DNA from: Xanthobacteraceae bacterium
Lineage (GTDB): Bacteria > Pseudomonadota > Alphaproteobacteria > Rhizobiales > Xanthobacteraceae
Length of the DNA stretch: 43,835 bases
Assembly (NCBI GenBank): GCA_030041005.1
Contig: JASHOR010000030.1
Coordinates: 1-43,835 of the forward strand
Direction of reading: 5' to 3'
Below are positions 8,434 through 16,752 of the stretch, piece after piece. A program made the position numbers and the translations under genes. The notes under the pieces are model-generated. The model ran no database searches. It had not been told where the DNA came from and saw only the letters and a program-made list of their open reading frames with translations. Each line of letters begins with the position of its first letter. The stretch's first letter is position 1.

Positions 8434-9182
8434 GCCTGCTGCGGCTAACCAATATATCGCGCGTCTTCGGCAAGCTCGTGGCGTTGCAGAACGTCGAGCT
8501 GGAGATGGAAGAGGGCCGCCTCTACGCGGTGATCGGTCCGAACGGCGCCGGCAAGACGACGCTGTTTAATTTGATAAGCGGCTTCTTTCCGGCGACGAGC
8601 GGCGAGATCTGGTTCGACGGCAGGCAGATCAACCGCGTCCCCGCCGCAAACCGGGTCGCGCTGGGCCTGGTGCGCACGTTCCAGATCACCGAGGTCTTCC
8701 CGGAGCTTTCAGTGTTCGAGAATGTCCGCATCGGGGTCGAGGCCGAAGCCCGGTGCAGCACGCGCCCGTGGCCGGGCCGCGCGCTCATCCGCCAGATCAA
8801 CCAGCGGGTCGAGGAGCTGCTTGAGACGACCGGGCTCAGCGCCCAGGCCGGCCGCATCGTCAGCGAGCTTGCCCACGGCGACCAGCGCGTCGTCGAGGTG
8901 ACGATGGCGTTGAGCCGGAGGCCCAAACTGCTGCTCCTGGACGAGCCGACCGCCGGCATGGGCCAGGAAGAGACCGCGCACATGGTCAGATTGATCCGAG
9001 ACCTGCATGTGCGGCAACAGCAAAGCATCCTGTTTATCGAACATGACATGGACCTGGTCTTTGGCATCGCCGACCGGATCACCGTACTCAACTACGGCAA
9101 GGTCCTCGCCACCGGAACGCCCCGCGACGTCGCGGCGGATCCTCTCGTGCAGGCGGCGTATCTGGGAGAAGCATCCGCGTGA
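8430..9182 (+). CDS. livG: Branched-chain amino acid-type ABC transporter ATP-binding protein (LivG type)
   Basis: A 250-residue ABC ATPase. Walker A is GPNGAGKTT near residue 35. The ABC signature is ELAHGDQR, a form common in LivG proteins rather than the textbook LSGGQ. Walker B is LLLLDEP, then TAGMGQEE and the switch His in FIEHDMD. It energises the permease pair. ATG 8430 was chosen because it overlaps the upstream stop and begins the family N-terminus MSLLRLTNISRVFG, although the frame is open to 8208. It overlaps the last gene by GTGA. Confidence 0.95.
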   Translation: MSLLRLTNISRVFGKLVALQNVELEMEEGRLYAVIGPNGAGKTTLFNLISGFFPATSGEIWFDGRQINRVPAANRVALGLVRTFQITEVFPELSVFENVRIGVEAEARCSTRPWPGRALIRQINQRVEELLETTGLSAQAGRIVSELAHGDQRVVEVTMALSRRPKLLLLDEPTAGMGQEETAHMVRLIRDLHVRQQQSILFIEHDMDLVFGIADRITVLNYGKVLATGTPRDVAADPLVQAAYLGEASA

Positions 9183-9931
9183 CCGACGCCGTCCTGAAAA
9201 TCGAGAACCTGCAGACCTATTACGGCAAAAGCCATATCCTGCACGGCGTGTCGATGGAGGTCGCCGAGGGCGAGATCGTCACCCTCCTGGGCCGCAACGG
9301 CGCCGGCAAGACCACGACGCTGCGCAGCCTCAGCGGCCTGACCCCGCCGCGGGAAGGCCGGATCGAGATTTTCGGCAACGACACCACGCGCTGGCCCGCC
9401 TACAGGATCGCCCGGCTTGGCGTCGGTTACGTGCCGGAGGGGCGCCGCATCTTTCCCAACCTCACGGTGCTGGAAAACCTCGCCGTGCCGATGACGCGAC
9501 CCGGACCGTGGACGGTGGACAAGGTGCTCGAACTGTTTCCCAATCTGGGGACGCGGCGCGACAGTTGGGGACGTCAGCTTTCGGGGGGCGAGCAGGAGAT
9601 GCTTGCGATCGCGCGGGCTTTGCTGGTCAACCCCAAACTGCTGTTGCTCGACGAGCCGTCGCAGGGGTTGGCGCCGCTGCTGGTGCGCGAGGTGTTCCGC
9701 GTCGTCGCCTCGATGCGCGAGCAGGGTATCTCAATCCTCCTGGTCGAGCAGAATGCGCGTTTCGGCCTTGAAGTGGCTGACCGCGTCTATGTGCTCAACG
9801 ACGGCCAGATGATCCATTCCGGTCCGGCCCGCGAACTGGCCAAGGATGAGGAACGCGTGCGTGCCCTCGCAGGCGTCGGCGGTAAGGAAGACGGAGTCCT
9901 CACCGCAAAGCCGAAGACTTCGGCGGCCTGA
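9179..9931 (+). CDS. livF: Branched-chain amino acid-type ABC transporter ATP-binding protein (LivF type)
   Basis: A 250-residue ABC ATPase, the second nucleotide-binding subunit. Walker A GRNGAGKTT, a YVPEGRRIFPNLTVLENL stretch typical of LivF, signature LSGGEQE, Walker B LLLLDEPSQGL and the switch His replaced by Gln in VEQNAR, as is usual in LivF. It starts with GTG at 9179, overlapping the LivG stop. It ends the operon. A 20-30 residue C-terminal tail (GKEDGVLTAKPKTSAA) is low-complexity. Confidence 0.95.
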   Translation: MTDAVLKIENLQTYYGKSHILHGVSMEVAEGEIVTLLGRNGAGKTTTLRSLSGLTPPREGRIEIFGNDTTRWPAYRIARLGVGYVPEGRRIFPNLTVLENLAVPMTRPGPWTVDKVLELFPNLGTRRDSWGRQLSGGEQEMLAIARALLVNPKLLLLDEPSQGLAPLLVREVFRVVASMREQGISILLVEQNARFGLEVADRVYVLNDGQMIHSGPARELAKDEERVRALAGVGGKEDGVLTAKPKTSAA

Positions 9932-9962
9932 CCCGCATTTATTCCAAGTGTCGCCCTAAGCG

Positions 9963-9974
9963 GGACAATTGTCC
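9963..9974. promoter_or_regulatory. Perfect 12-bp palindrome between convergent genes
   Basis: GGACAATTGTCC is a perfect palindrome 31 bases after the livF stop, in the 122-bp gap that separates it from the lipoprotein gene reading the other way. It has no T-run, so it does not look like a classic intrinsic terminator. It could be a protein site or the relic of a mobile element end; nothing nearby decides this. Confidence 0.3.
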
Positions 9975-10053
9975 TGACGTTGCTATTGGCGAGAGCCAGC
10001 GCCGACGATGGGCTCCGCACGCATAGCGCGCCGGAACCCGCGGATCACGATTT

Positions 10054-10494
10054 TTAATTAGGGCTGAGTCCGTATTTGGCGCACATTTTCGCGACCAGGG
10101 CGGCGTCCTTGCCGCCGGCTATCAGCGCCATGGTCGCGCCGATCACCCGTCCGCCTGAGACCTTGATCTCCACAATGTAGGCCTGGCGGCCATCGTAGGC
10201 GGGGTAAGGACTCTTGGCGTCGACGGTTGCGCAGTAATTGAGCGAATCTGACGTGGTGAGCGCGGAAAACTTCGTCCAATAATACTTCGCCGATTCCGGA
10301 TCCTTGAGGTCGGGAGCGACCGCGTTGATAATTATTTTTTTCTCATCCGGGGTCAGATCGCGTTGTCCGAGGCTGGCGGGAGCCACTGTCTTGGCCGGTC
10401 CGGGACCGCCGGTCGACGGCATGGTCGCGGCACAGGCCGACAACGCCAGCACCGCGCCTGACACAGCCATCAGTTTCAATATGCCTACCTGCAA
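10054..10494 (-). CDS. Small putative lipoprotein, function unknown
   Basis: A 146-residue protein with a lipoprotein signal: MQVGILKLMAVSGAVLALSAC, with the lipobox LSAC placing the lipidated Cys at residue 21. The mature part holds DLTPDEKKIIINAVAPDLKDPESAKYYW, a pattern seen in several short periplasmic proteins of rhizobia, and then IVEIKVSGGRVIGATMALIAGGKDAALVAKMCAKYGLSPN. It should sit on the periplasmic face of a membrane. The start is a TTG at 10494, with AAAGGAA 10 bases upstream; an ATG at 10470 is possible but would remove the positive charge before the hydrophobic core. No recognised function. Confidence 0.75.
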   Translation of the reverse strand: MQVGILKLMAVSGAVLALSACAATMPSTGGPGPAKTVAPASLGQRDLTPDEKKIIINAVAPDLKDPESAKYYWTKFSALTTSDSLNYCATVDAKSPYPAYDGRQAYIVEIKVSGGRVIGATMALIAGGKDAALVAKMCAKYGLSPN

Positions 10495-10931
10495 GAGTGG
10501 TGGTTCCTTTGTTGAGTTTTGTCGGCAGTAAGCAAGCCACTCGCGCCCGACGAACGACCGGCACGATCGGGACCAATATACACACTTATGTCGTATGGAA
10601 CCTGTGCGTCGGTCACGTCAATCCATTCGGCCGCGCTCCGCGGCCAAGCCACCACCGAATCAGCCGCCGAACCCGCCGGCCGAACATGTCATCGCGGCCG
10701 TCCCTTGCTTCGGCAAGCGGCACTCGTCCTTACGACTATCGGCTACCAGGCACGGGCCTGACCGGCGGCAGGAAGCCATCCGTCCCCACCCGATTTGCGG
10801 CAGATTGCCGGCAGCTTGTGCATGACGGGCCGCCCAAACGATCGATTTGCATCCACTGTGTCTTTTCGGCACTAGAGCGGTACAGCTCCACCAATTATGG
10901 TTAACGCGTCCATGGCACGGGGGAGAAATCA
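10495..10931. other. Gene-free stretch before the miniature lipoprotein
   Basis: 437 bases between two divergently read lipoprotein genes. The open frames here are short, mutually overlapping and unlike proteins. It should hold both promoters. I see no RNA gene or long repeat; GGCCGCGCTCCGCGGCC near 10631-10647 is a short GC palindrome. Confidence 0.5.
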
Positions 10932-11027
10932 ATGAAAAGACTTGCCCTAGCAATAGTCGCGGTGCTTGCCTTGGCGACCATCGCGGGCTGTGCCACCCCA
11001 CCTCCGCCGATCGTGACGAAGGGGTAA
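10932..11027 (+). CDS. Miniature lipoprotein (31 residues)
   Basis: A complete tiny gene: ATG 10932 to TAA 11027, encoding MKRLALAIVAVLALATIAGC and then ATPPPPIVTKG. The Lys-Arg start, hydrophobic core and lipobox IAGC are a textbook lipoprotein signal, so the mature product would be only about 12 residues after lipidated Cys20, rich in proline. A good ribosome site (GGGGGAGAAATCA) precedes it and a terminator-like hairpin follows within 25 bases, so it appears to be a stand-alone transcription unit. Its role is unknown; bacteriocin-release (entericidin-like) or envelope stress peptides are possible analogies only. Confidence 0.7.
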   Translation: MKRLALAIVAVLALATIAGCATPPPPIVTKG

Positions 11028-11048
11028 CTTGGTACAGCAGGGGCGACA

Positions 11049-11087
11049 AGGGGAAGGGCCGGCTTCGCGCTGGCCCCTTTTCCTTTT
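11049..11087 (+). terminator. Terminator-like hairpin after the miniature lipoprotein
   Basis: GGGCC at 11056-11060 pairs with GGCCC at 11072-11076 around an 11-base loop, and the flanking AAGGGGAA and CTTTTCC extend the pairing imperfectly. It is followed by CTTTTCCTTTT, giving the T-rich tail of an intrinsic terminator. Confidence 0.6.
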
Positions 11088-11168
11088 GCGCACTGCCTGT
11101 CCAATCCCAACACCCGATTCTTCCGCGACGGCGCCAATCGACCGCCGCGGCTGACGTTCAAAGCAGGC

Positions 11169-12068
11169 CTACTCGGCTGCGCGCTTGCCGACGAGAGCGG
11201 CGGCGGCTTTGTCGTAGGCCTCCTCCCGCGACAATTGCTGCTTCAATCCGACGAGATCGTAATAATCGTCAAGCGGCAACAAGTGGTCGAACGTCGGGGT
11301 CAACGAGTTCTCGCGCTTGAGGATGCGGAGCACATTGCGAACCGCATAAGCGGCCGCGAACAACCCGATCGACGGGAATGTCGCAGCCACGACGCCGGCG
11401 CGTTCGAGTTCTTCGAGGCTTCGGCGCTTGAACCCGGCCGCCTGGGACAGGGTCGCCATGTGTGGCCCGCCCACTTCCCGCAGGACTCGCTGGATCTCAT
11501 CGACGGTGTCGACTCCCATGGGTTTCGCCATATCTGCTCCCACCTCCAGAAACAGTTGGGAGCGCGCGATCGCCGCGTTGAGGCCTTCGACCCCGGCGGC
11601 GTCGGTCCGCGCCGCGATAAAGAAATCGTGGTCCCGTCTTGCATCCAATGCAGCCTTGATCTTGGCCAGCATCTGCTCGATCGGAATTATCTGCTTGCCG
11701 GGCAGATAACCGCAGCGGTTGGGAAAGACCTGATCGCTGATGAAAACGCCGGCAACGCCCGCCGCTTCGAACGAGCGCACCATTTGTCGCACGTTGTTGA
11801 CCCCGCCGAATCCGGTATCGCCGTCAACGTAAACCGGAATCTCGACTGCTCCGGCTATGCGCGCGTAATGTTCGGCGTAGTCGCGCATGTTCGACTGCCC
11901 CATATCGGGCTGCGCCAACATTGAGCCGATCGCGGCATACCCCCCTGCGCAAATCGCCTCAAAGCCCTCGGCTTCCATGATTCGTGCCGACAGCGCGTCA
12001 TAGGCGCCGGGCATCAGCACAAGACGCCGGCCCGCCATGATCGCCCTGAATTTTTTTCGTGCACTCAT
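11169..12068 (-). CDS. Isocitrate lyase/PEP mutase superfamily carbon-carbon lyase
   Basis: A 299-residue protein of the PEP mutase/isocitrate lyase superfamily, (beta/alpha)8 barrels that cleave 2-hydroxy-diacids or related compounds with Mg2+. Visible family elements: LVLMPGAYDALSARIMEAEGFEAICAGGYA at the N-terminus (substrate-binding strand), the metal site VDGDTGFG, and the mobile active-site loop SDQVFPNRCGYLPGK, the counterpart of KKCGH in isocitrate lyase, with the Cys kept. AARTDA and PSIG lie further on. Length fits oxaloacetate hydrolase, 2-methylisocitrate lyase or 2,3-dimethylmalate lyase types. It is on the same strand and directly downstream (157 bp) of LeuC/LeuD-like genes, so I infer it cleaves the hydroxyacid they make. 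ATG 12068 is preceded by AAGGAGG. Confidence 0.88.
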   Translation of the reverse strand: MSARKKFRAIMAGRRLVLMPGAYDALSARIMEAEGFEAICAGGYAAIGSMLAQPDMGQSNMRDYAEHYARIAGAVEIPVYVDGDTGFGGVNNVRQMVRSFEAAGVAGVFISDQVFPNRCGYLPGKQIIPIEQMLAKIKAALDARRDHDFFIAARTDAAGVEGLNAAIARSQLFLEVGADMAKPMGVDTVDEIQRVLREVGGPHMATLSQAAGFKRRSLEELERAGVVAATFPSIGLFAAAYAVRNVLRILKRENSLTPTFDHLLPLDDYYDLVGLKQQLSREEAYDKAAAALVGKRAAE

Positions 12069-12225
12069 AGAGCGGCCTCCTTCCTTTTGTCCGTTACCCC
12101 CGCCAAGAAATCGGGATCACCCGTTGGGCGGGCCTTCAACATCACTGCCGTGTTCATCAATCAACGGTGCCCGCCAAGTCGTCTGCTCGCTGCGGTCGGA
12201 AATGGCGAGCAAAAGGACAAGGGCC

Positions 12226-12852
12226 TCAGCGGCCGTCCCGAGCGGTCTGCAGCCACGGCTGTGCCGCTGCGGCACGACGCTCCCAGTTCGCGATCTCGTC
12301 GATGTGCTTGAGCGTCAATCCAATATCGTCGAGACCCTCCATGAGGCGCATGCGGTCGGCAGCCGTGATCTCGAACATGATATCGGCGCCGCCCGGTCCG
12401 CTGATGCGTTGGCGAACCAGATCGACGGTGAACGGCGCCGCGCCGTCGGCGGCGAGTACACGCGCGGCAAATGCATCCGCCGCTTCGGATGCAAGCACGA
12501 CCGGCAGCAGGCCGTTTTGCAGGCAATTTTCGCGATAGATATCGGCAAAGCTCCTCGCCACGATGCAGCGAATACCGCCGGCGAGCATGCTCCACACCGC
12601 GGATTCGCGCGAGGAGCCGGCGCCGAAATTGTTTCCCGTCACCAGAATTCCGGCATTGCGGAACCTTGGCTTGTTGAGGACGAAATCCGGATTCTCGCTG
12701 CCGTCCGGACGCCGGCGCGCGCGATAGAACAACGTCGTCTTGTAGTCCTCTTGGAGGCCGCGGCCGTGCATGACGGGAGCGATCTGGTCGGTATTGATGT
12801 CGTCCGATAGCATCGGAGCGGCAATCCCGGTGTACGTCGTAAAAGGTTGCAT
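12226..12852 (-). CDS. leuD: LeuD-like small subunit of an aconitase-family hydro-lyase
   Basis: A 208-residue swivel-domain subunit. The N-terminus MQPFTTYTGIAAPMLSDDINTDQIAP, then GNNFGAGSSRESAVWSMLAGGIRCIVARSFADIYRENCLQNGLLPV is the typical LeuD pattern. It combines with the next-described large subunit to move water on a 2-isopropylmalate-like or methylmalate-like acid. ATG 12852 overlaps the large-subunit stop (ATGA), so the two are translationally coupled. The symbol is a family label: the gene context (a lyase rather than leuB) argues for a paralogue outside leucine synthesis. Confidence 0.9.
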   Translation of the reverse strand: MQPFTTYTGIAAPMLSDDINTDQIAPVMHGRGLQEDYKTTLFYRARRRPDGSENPDFVLNKPRFRNAGILVTGNNFGAGSSRESAVWSMLAGGIRCIVARSFADIYRENCLQNGLLPVVLASEAADAFAARVLAADGAAPFTVDLVRQRISGPGGADIMFEITAADRMRLMEGLDDIGLTLKHIDEIANWERRAAAAQPWLQTARDGR

Positions 12853-14261
12853 CACGCCGCTCCGGGGAACATTTGCCGCACGTCGGCAATGCATCCGGCA
12901 ATCGCGCTCGCTGCCGCGGTCGCTGGCGACGCAAGATGCGTGCGCACTCGCGGCCCCTGTCTGTTCTCGAAATTACGATTGGTCGTCGAGACGCAGCGTT
13001 CACCCGGCGCTCCGCGGTCGCCGTTGCCTCCGGCGCACATGGAGCAACCGGATTCGCCCCAGAAAAATCCGGCTTCTCGGAACACTCGATCAAGCCCCGC
13101 CGCCTCGGCCGCGCGTTTGACGCTCGACGAGCCGGGGACCACCATCGCCGAGACGCCAGGCGCGATGCGCCGCCCGCGTACCACGGCCGCCGCGATCTCG
13201 AGATCGGGCAATCGGCTGTTGGTACAGGAGCCGATGAACACGCGGTCGACCGGCAATCCCGCGACTGGCATTCCCGGCCGCACACCCATATAGGCGAAGG
13301 CGCTCTCTGCCGCCGGCCGCCGGGCCGGATCGAGTTCCACCAGGTCGGGCACCCGGTCGGAAATGCCGACGACCTGGCTCGGATCGATGCCCCAGGTGAC
13401 TTGCGGTTCAAGTGAACTGCAATCGAGCACTGCTTCATGGTCGAACTCGGCATCATCGTCCGTCGGCAACGTGCGCCAGTACGCAAGCGCGCGGTCCCAC
13501 ATCGCACCTTTCGGCGCATAAGGCCGCCCCGCGAGCCAGGCAAAAGTCGCTTCGTCCGGCGCCACGAACCCGGAGCGTCCGCCCATCTCTACGTTGAGGT
13601 TGCACAGTGTCATGCGCTGTTCGATCGGCATCGCCGCGATCGCGCTGCCGGCATATTCGACCGCATAGCCGCGCGCGCCCGCAACTCCAATTTCGGCGAT
13701 CAACCGCAACGCCACGTCCTTGGCGCCGACATGAGCACCGAGCCGACCATCGAGGCGCGCCCGCATGCGCTTGGGCCGAGCCAACGCCATCACCTGGGTT
13801 GCGAGGATGTGCGTCATCTCGGTCGTGCCGCAGCCGAACGCCAACGCCCCAACACCGCCGACGGTGCTGGCGTGGCTGTCCGGAACTGCGTGGGTCGCAC
13901 CGGGCAGCACGATTCCCATTTCCGGGGCGACGACGTGGGAGATGCCCTGTTCCGGATCATCGACGTCGAAAAGCCTGATGCCGTTCCGCCGGGCGCCGTC
14001 GCGCATGGCCTTGATGAAGGCGGTGCCGGACGGATTCGTCCCGTCGTCGCGGCCGGGCCTGGTTGCAACAGTATGGTCCTGTACCGCGAAGGTGAGGTCC
14101 GGCCTGTACACCGCGCGCCCCTCCTTCTCCAGCCGCGCAAATCCGTGGTGCGCGTGCAGTTCGTGCAACACATGGCGATCGATGTAGAGAAGATCGCGTC
14201 CGTCGACGCGGCGCCCGGCGAGATGGAAGTCCCAGATTTTGTCGAATAAGGTGCTTGGCAC
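12852..14261 (-). CDS. leuC: LeuC-like large subunit of an aconitase-family hydro-lyase
   Basis: A 469-residue [4Fe-4S] dehydratase subunit, the normal LeuC length. N-terminal TLFDKIWDFHLAGRR, DSHASTVGGVGALAFGCGTTE (DSHTSTHGAFGALA in true LeuC) and the three cluster cysteines in IGSCTNSR and GCSMCAGGN are all present. In biosynthetic LeuC the last motif is normally followed by LAMN-like residues; here it is AGGN, and the N-terminal third differs clearly. So the iron-sulphur chemistry is intact but substrate specificity is probably changed, for example citraconate/citramalate or dimethylmaleate/dimethylmalate. Encoded with a LeuD-like subunit and an ICL/PEPM lyase. The symbol is a family label. 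Confidence 0.9.
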   Translation of the reverse strand: MPSTLFDKIWDFHLAGRRVDGRDLLYIDRHVLHELHAHHGFARLEKEGRAVYRPDLTFAVQDHTVATRPGRDDGTNPSGTAFIKAMRDGARRNGIRLFDVDDPEQGISHVVAPEMGIVLPGATHAVPDSHASTVGGVGALAFGCGTTEMTHILATQVMALARPKRMRARLDGRLGAHVGAKDVALRLIAEIGVAGARGYAVEYAGSAIAAMPIEQRMTLCNLNVEMGGRSGFVAPDEATFAWLAGRPYAPKGAMWDRALAYWRTLPTDDDAEFDHEAVLDCSSLEPQVTWGIDPSQVVGISDRVPDLVELDPARRPAAESAFAYMGVRPGMPVAGLPVDRVFIGSCTNSRLPDLEIAAAVVRGRRIAPGVSAMVVPGSSSVKRAAEAAGLDRVFREAGFFWGESGCSMCAGGNGDRGAPGERCVSTTNRNFENRQGPRVRTHLASPATAAASAIAGCIADVRQMFPGAA

Positions 14262-14384
14262 GTGGTCGTCCTTCCATCACTCCGCTATCTTGGGCGGGAC
14301 CTCGGGCCAAAGCAAGCGTCGGGCATTTCGAGACCGCCCATCGCAAGATCGAGCTGCGCTAGCTGAGCACGGAGGAAGCGCACC

Positions 14385-14843
14385 ATGCCACGCGTTGTGG
14401 GTATCGATCACCTGGTGCTCAGCGTAGGCGACTTCGCCCGCTCCAAGGTATTTTATCGAAAGCTGCTGGGCTTTCTTGGATTCAAGCTCAAATACGAATA
14501 CGCGGATATGGCCGGTTGGAGCAACGGCAGAACGTTATTCTGGATTGCCGCCGCGGATGCGCAAGGAAAACGGCACAAGTATCGCAAAGGCGATATCGGC
14601 TTTCACCACTACGCCTTCGAGCTTTCCAGCCGCAGTGACGTGGACGCGCTCGGCGCGTTTCTGGAAGAGAACAATATGACCGTCATCGACCCTCCCGGAG
14701 AGTATTACGGTCGCAATTATTACGCCGTCTATTTCACGGATCCCGACGGGATGAAACTTGAAGGCATGATCTGGGCGCCGCCGGGAGCCAAAGCGCGGGC
14801 GCGGGCGAAAAGGCCGCCTGCCAAACGACGGCAAAAATCATGA
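14385..14843 (+). CDS. VOC (glyoxalase/bleomycin resistance/dioxygenase) superfamily protein
   Basis: A 152-residue single-chain VOC protein. IDHLVLSVGDFARSKVFYRKLLGFLGFK gives the first beta-alpha-beta module with a metal-ligand His; GFHHYAFEL and YYAVYFTDPDGMKLEGM give the second, with ligand His and Glu. The C-terminus is a basic Lys/Arg/Ala tail. The superfamily includes lactoylglutathione lyases, ring-cleaving dioxygenases and epimerases; the substrate cannot be read here. ATG 14385 is preceded by GGAGGAAGCGCACC. It is divergent from the LeuC-like gene and may share its control region. Confidence 0.85.
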   Translation: MPRVVGIDHLVLSVGDFARSKVFYRKLLGFLGFKLKYEYADMAGWSNGRTLFWIAAADAQGKRHKYRKGDIGFHHYAFELSSRSDVDALGAFLEENNMTVIDPPGEYYGRNYYAVYFTDPDGMKLEGMIWAPPGAKARARAKRPPAKRRQKS

Positions 14844-14977
14844 GCCGTTGCGAGGGCAGACGCAGTACTCATGCCGACCCGTGCCGAGGCGAGCAATCCG
14901 GAAGCGGCAAGTCGGTAGCGTGAAGACAACATCGTCTCCGACGCGGGGCCGATCCGGATTTTCTCGCCGATCTCGGC

Positions 14978-16642
14978 TTAGGACGCCATTCTGAGGCGCG
15001 TTGGCGTGCTCGCCACCACAGTATTCCGGCCGCGCCGCTTTGCAGCGTAGAGCGCGCCATCGGCCGTTTCCACAAGATCCGACGCCGGTTGCCCCTCGAT
15101 CGGCGCCAGCGATTCGACGCCGACGCTGATGGTGACGTGACCGCACGGCGCTTCCGCGTTGGTAATGAGCAGGTCTTCAATCGACTTGCGCGCCTCCTCG
15201 GCGAGTTCCGTCGCGCGCGCCAGGTCGAGTCCCGGCAGCAGCAGGACGAATTCTTCGCCGCCATAGCGGGCGACAAGCACAGCTTCTTCCAGCGTGACCA
15301 GCGACAGCGTCTCGCCGACTGCGCGCAGGCAGGTATCGCCAGCGACATGTCCGTAACGATCATTGTAGAGCTTGAAATGATCGATATCGACCATCATCAG
15401 CGCCACCACCTCCTTGCGATCGGCAGCGCATCGCCAAGCGCGTTCCAACTCTCGATCAAAACCGCGCCGGTTGGCGAGGCCAGTAAGGCCATCGAGGCTG
15501 GCAAGCTCTTCCAGATGCTCATTGGCGATGCGCAATTCCTCTTCGCGCGTTGCAAGCTTCTGCGCCATATCGTCGAAGGCGATCGCCAGCGGTTCGAACT
15601 CCGCGACCCAGTGCTCGCGGCTCGCGCGCACGTGCAGGTCGCCTCGCCCGAAGCGCGCCACGGTGCGAACCAGCGAGCGAATCGGCCGCACGATCAACTT
15701 CTCGCCGCCAAACCAGGTGATGAGCAGTACGAAAATCCCGATCAGCGCCAACTGCAGATACGCCACTCCGATATCGCGATCGATGCCGCTCTGAACCATA
15801 TTCTCGTCGAGCCCGACAGCGAGCCGCGCCCGTGTCCCCGGCACTCGCGCATAGCCGAATATGCGCGGAACTCCATCGATGTCGTGGGTCGTCACGGTGC
15901 CTGCTTCGTGCGCGAGCATATTCTGCGTCAGCGCGCTCGTGCTCGGGCGCTTGCCGACAAAGGCTTGCTCGTTTGCCGAGGCGGCCACCACGGTACCTTC
16001 ACCATCGATCAGCAGCACGGAACTGCCGGGACGATGCGCCGCACTAATCCCCAGCCCGCCGAGCCATTGCAGATCGATCGAAGCGAGAACGACGCCGCGA
16101 ACTGTGCCGTCCGCCGCAACTGCCGGAAACGCGGCAATCAGGGTCGGCAATTGCCAATCCTGATCGACGAAATAATCGCTGAGCGCAAACTCGCGAGAAT
16201 TCAGCGCCTTCCGGAAATGCGCCCGGTCCGAAACGTTCAATCCGACGGTCTGCGATTCGGTCGCGCACCTGATGCGGCCGTCGGCCCCGGCAATCGAGAG
16301 GCCGCGAATCCATGGAATATCGCGAACCAGAGCCTTCAGATCCTGGTTGCAGTCGCCCTGCTGAGGCGGCATCCGCGCGTAAACGCGACCCACAACCTGC
16401 AGTAGGGCACGCGCCGAATAGATAAGGTCCTTCTGTGCCGCAACCCCGCGTTGGGCGAGCTCGACGGCGTCCGCACGAGCGCGTTCCATGCGCCCGACAC
16501 TGGCCTGTCGAAGGGCCTCAACGCGCTCGAACATCAACGGCGCAATGCCAAGAAGCGCAAGCACGATCAGCCGAGCGCGGATACTCAATATCGGCTTTCG
16601 GCGCTTTCGCGGCGTGCGAGGCCTCGCTCGACCGTCCGGCAT
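14978..16642 (-). CDS. Membrane-bound diguanylate cyclase with periplasmic Cache-type sensor
   Basis: 554 residues: basic N-terminus, membrane helix about 22-38, periplasmic double-Cache-like sensor about 40-290 (IRGLSIAGADGRIRCATES, FRKALNSREFALSDYFVD), second membrane helix about 294-313, HAMP-like linker, then GGDEF domain about 380-545 with DGLTGLANRRGFD and the active-site loop GGEEF at 461-465. It should make cyclic di-GMP in response to an extracellular cue. The inhibitory RxxD site is lost (Glu452 and Val455 at those positions), so product feedback is probably absent. Start ATG 16642 was chosen for the GGGGGG just upstream; the frame runs open to 16729. Divergent from the YggS gene. 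Confidence 0.92.
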   Translation of the reverse strand: MPDGRARPRTPRKRRKPILSIRARLIVLALLGIAPLMFERVEALRQASVGRMERARADAVELAQRGVAAQKDLIYSARALLQVVGRVYARMPPQQGDCNQDLKALVRDIPWIRGLSIAGADGRIRCATESQTVGLNVSDRAHFRKALNSREFALSDYFVDQDWQLPTLIAAFPAVAADGTVRGVVLASIDLQWLGGLGISAAHRPGSSVLLIDGEGTVVAASANEQAFVGKRPSTSALTQNMLAHEAGTVTTHDIDGVPRIFGYARVPGTRARLAVGLDENMVQSGIDRDIGVAYLQLALIGIFVLLITWFGGEKLIVRPIRSLVRTVARFGRGDLHVRASREHWVAEFEPLAIAFDDMAQKLATREEELRIANEHLEELASLDGLTGLANRRGFDRELERAWRCAADRKEVVALMMVDIDHFKLYNDRYGHVAGDTCLRAVGETLSLVTLEEAVLVARYGGEEFVLLLPGLDLARATELAEEARKSIEDLLITNAEAPCGHVTISVGVESLAPIEGQPASDLVETADGALYAAKRRGRNTVVASTPTRLRMAS

Positions 16643-16752
16643 CGTGCAACCCCCCTTGCCCTGTTCCCGAAGGTAGCCGGTAAGGGTAAAGATCGGCTTC
16701 GCCGGATCGGCATGTGACGGAAATTGCAACTTAGCGTTGACGATGGATTAGC

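Noticed and set aside
12161-13543. 460-residue minus-strand frame across LeuD and LeuC
   Set aside because: Runs in the wrong frame of LeuC/LeuD, which carry all iron-sulphur and family motifs.
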